Positions 62,562 through 64,000 of a DNA stretch of 64,000 nt are shown piece by piece (the first letter of the stretch is position 1; the number at the start of each line of letters is the position of its first letter). The DNA comes from Polynucleobacter sp. SHI8 (GTDB lineage Bacteria; Pseudomonadota; Gammaproteobacteria; Burkholderiales; Burkholderiaceae), in assembly GCF_027944005.1 (NCBI RefSeq), contig NZ_AP027204.1, positions 1,860,001 through 1,924,000 on the forward strand. Reading direction: 5' to 3'. The position numbers were made by a program, and so were the translations under genes. The notes under the pieces are model-generated. The model was not told where the DNA came from. It worked only from the letters and a program-made list of their open reading frames with translations, and made no database searches.

Positions 62562-63365
62562 TTAAACAATCTTAATCACAAGGTCTGGCAACTTCTGAAT
62601 CTGGCAACGAATCACATCACCTCGAACAACAGGTCCTACATTTTCTGGAGTTCCTGAATAAATAATATCGCCAGGGAATAATTCGTTAGCTTCTGAAAGT
62701 TTAACAATCTGTTCTGCTACAGACCAAATCATTTGCTTTAAATCTGCTTTTTGTTTCACAACACCATTGACAGACAACTGAATGTTGCCTTCCTTAAAGT
62801 GTCCAACTTTCGATACCGGAAATAATGGTCCAATCGGTGCTGAATGATCAAACGATTTACCAATTTCCCAAGGCTTTTTTTGATCGCCCATGGCGCGCTG
62901 CAAATCTCTTCTTGTCATATCTAAGCCAAGGGCATAACCCCAAATATGATCAAGAGCATTTTCGATTTTAATATCTTTACCACCGCGATGAAGGGCTGCT
63001 ACTAACTCAACTTCATAGTGATAATTTTTGGTGAGTGTCGGATACATGTGATCGCCAACTGTATTGGGTGCAACATACTGAATAGCATCTGTTGGCTTTT
63101 GGAAGAAAAATGGTGGCTCACGCGTTGGATCAGATCCCATTTCTATAGCATGTGCCGCATAATTTCTGCCAATACAGTAAATTCTTCGAACTGGAAATTG
63201 CTCTTTTTGATCCGCGATAGGAATGAACACCTGAGGAACGGTAAACATCGTTTTTGAGTCGACAGACTTTGCCGCTGACGCACTATTTGTAACTAAGCTA
63301 GCTGCTGCTGTTCCAAGCCCAAGTTTAATGGCATTTCGACGTGAAAAATTATCTTGATTATCCAT
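62562..63365 (-). CDS. Tat-exported fumarylacetoacetate hydrolase-family protein (267 aa)
   Basis: FAH-family hydrolase or isomerase. The core has IGRNYAAHAIEMGSDPTREP, FFFQKPTDAI and YEVELVAAL, resembling fumarylpyruvate hydrolases. The N-terminus is a twin-arginine signal (FSRRNAIKLGLGTAAASL, then an ASA cleavage site), so it should be exported folded. Enzymes of this family are normally cytoplasmic. The final metal-binding acidic residues appear kept. A start without the signal is not evident, because the FAH domain begins right after it. Confidence 0.88.
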   Translation of the reverse strand: MDNQDNFSRRNAIKLGLGTAAASLVTNSASAAKSVDSKTMFTVPQVFIPIADQKEQFPVRRIYCIGRNYAAHAIEMGSDPTREPPFFFQKPTDAIQYVAPNTVGDHMYPTLTKNYHYEVELVAALHRGGKDIKIENALDHIWGYALGLDMTRRDLQRAMGDQKKPWEIGKSFDHSAPIGPLFPVSKVGHFKEGNIQLSVNGVVKQKADLKQMIWSVAEQIVKLSEANELFPGDIIYSGTPENVGPVVRGDVIRCQIQKLPDLVIKIV

Positions 63366-63496
63366 ACTGATCCCCTGTTTATGAATTTGTAACTATACTT
63401 AATAATAAACTACTTAGAATGCGTTTCATGCACTTATAGATTTGCTCTAAAAAAAGTATTTGTGTTTGATATTGCTTTATTACTTGAATAATAAAT

Positions 63497-63946
63497 CTAC
63501 GGTTTAATATAAGCAAAGTGATTGTTGTACTGTAAATCTGCTAAACGCACCACGCCTGAAGGTGTGTAATCGGCCTCAAGAATGAATTGGTCTTTCTTGA
63601 GACCTCGATTCTTCAGTGTAATCTCGCATACTTCAAAAATAACCCCCCTCGACTTTAGGGCGCTAACTAAAGGGGCATATTCTGTGTTATTTTTCTTATC
63701 ACGACTACCTTCCATTAAGAGATCAACTCCATCGGCATGGGTAACAACAATGATTTTCGTTGTGGGAGATACATCTAAATGATTACGAATATTTCTTAAC
63801 CCTTTTAACCCCTGAGTTTGAGCGTCATCAATGTGATACGCCACCAAAGTAGCTTGATTTGTCTGCGCTTGAAGGGATAATATTCCTCCAAGTAGCATTA
63901 ACATTACTATGAATATGTTCTTGATAACTTGATTTATTTTTTTCAT
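63497..63946 (-). CDS. Periplasmic DsrE-like protein (149 aa)
   Basis: A small exported protein. A signal peptide (IFIVMLMLLGGILSLQAQ) is followed by a DsrE/DsrF-like fold with VAYHIDDAQTQGLKGLRNI, KIIVVTHADGVDLLMEG and a single cysteine near 107 in VIFEVCEITLKNRGL. Relatives take part in sulfur relay, but exported single-gene forms have no known role. It stands alone near the window end, and 63947-64000 shows no gene. Confidence 0.78.
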   Translation of the reverse strand: MKKINQVIKNIFIVMLMLLGGILSLQAQTNQATLVAYHIDDAQTQGLKGLRNIRNHLDVSPTTKIIVVTHADGVDLLMEGSRDKKNNTEYAPLVSALKSRGVIFEVCEITLKNRGLKKDQFILEADYTPSGVVRLADLQYNNHFAYIKP

Positions 63947-64000
63947 TTTTTACTCATTTTAGATTTTTTGATATCCAGGGTTTTTAGAAATACCCACCAT

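Noticed and set aside
1..64000. tRNA, rRNA, CRISPR or insertion sequences
   Set aside because: Reading the gaps between genes, I found no cloverleaf-like sequence, no regular spaced repeats and no transposase or terminal inverted repeats.

Overview
The window is an AT-rich stretch of a betaproteobacterial chromosome, most likely order Burkholderiales. Two Bug-type tricarboxylate-transporter binding proteins, a CaiB/BaiF CoA-transferase and a CoxMSL-type molybdenum hydroxylase point there. The low G+C would suit a freshwater Polynucleobacter-like lineage, but that placement is inference. I see no rRNA, tRNA, insertion sequence, prophage or CRISPR array.

About 48 kb is a nearly complete flagellar island. 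Bases 1-9143 carry six tandem flagellin genes; the first is cut by the window edge. Next come flaG-fliD-fliS-fliT, a second FliK-like gene and an FlhB C-terminal homologue (9.3-13.9 kb). fliE (minus) diverges from fliFGHIJKLMNOPQR (plus, 14.5-25.4 kb). flgBCDEFGHIJKL runs on the minus strand (35.4 back to 25.4 kb) and diverges from flgA, flgM and flgN. A LuxR-type response regulator precedes flhB-flhA-flhF-flhG-like-fliA-motA-motB (38.0-45.5 kb). A hybrid histidine kinase and a separate HPt protein close the island and could form a phosphorelay with that regulator. FlhF, FlhG and the short MotA/MotB pair resemble polar-flagellum systems. No chemotaxis gene is present.

Sigma-28-like promoters (TAAAG-N14-GTCGTTAA type) lie before flagellins 2 and 5, flaG and flgM, matching late-gene control by FliA and FlgM. 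A shared AGACCC(C)TAWTTTG motif in the fliE/fliF and flgB/flgA divergent regions may be an operator for middle genes.

The most unusual part is the flagellin array. The paralogues share near-identical ends but carry different central domains. Flagellins 3 and 4 share a 380-bp tract without a mismatch inside otherwise diverged genes, a mark of gene conversion. Flagellin 4 has ATA where the others have ATG, and lacks a clear ribosome site and sigma-28 promoter. Flagellin 6 is about 740 residues long, with four degenerate copies of a unit that the other flagellins carry once.

Bases 48.5-64 kb are metabolic: fumarylacetoacetase, a CoA-transferase, two Bug receptors, a methyltransferase, a quinone oxidoreductase, a VOC protein, a molybdenum hydroxylase of the form-II CoxL type, an Ldh-family dehydrogenase, a MenB/BadI-like enoyl-CoA hydratase, a SnoaL-like protein, a DUF2452-like protein, a Tat-exported FAH-family hydrolase and a periplasmic DsrE-like protein. 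Together they suggest uptake and breakdown of organic or aromatic acids; the substrates cannot be read from the sequence.
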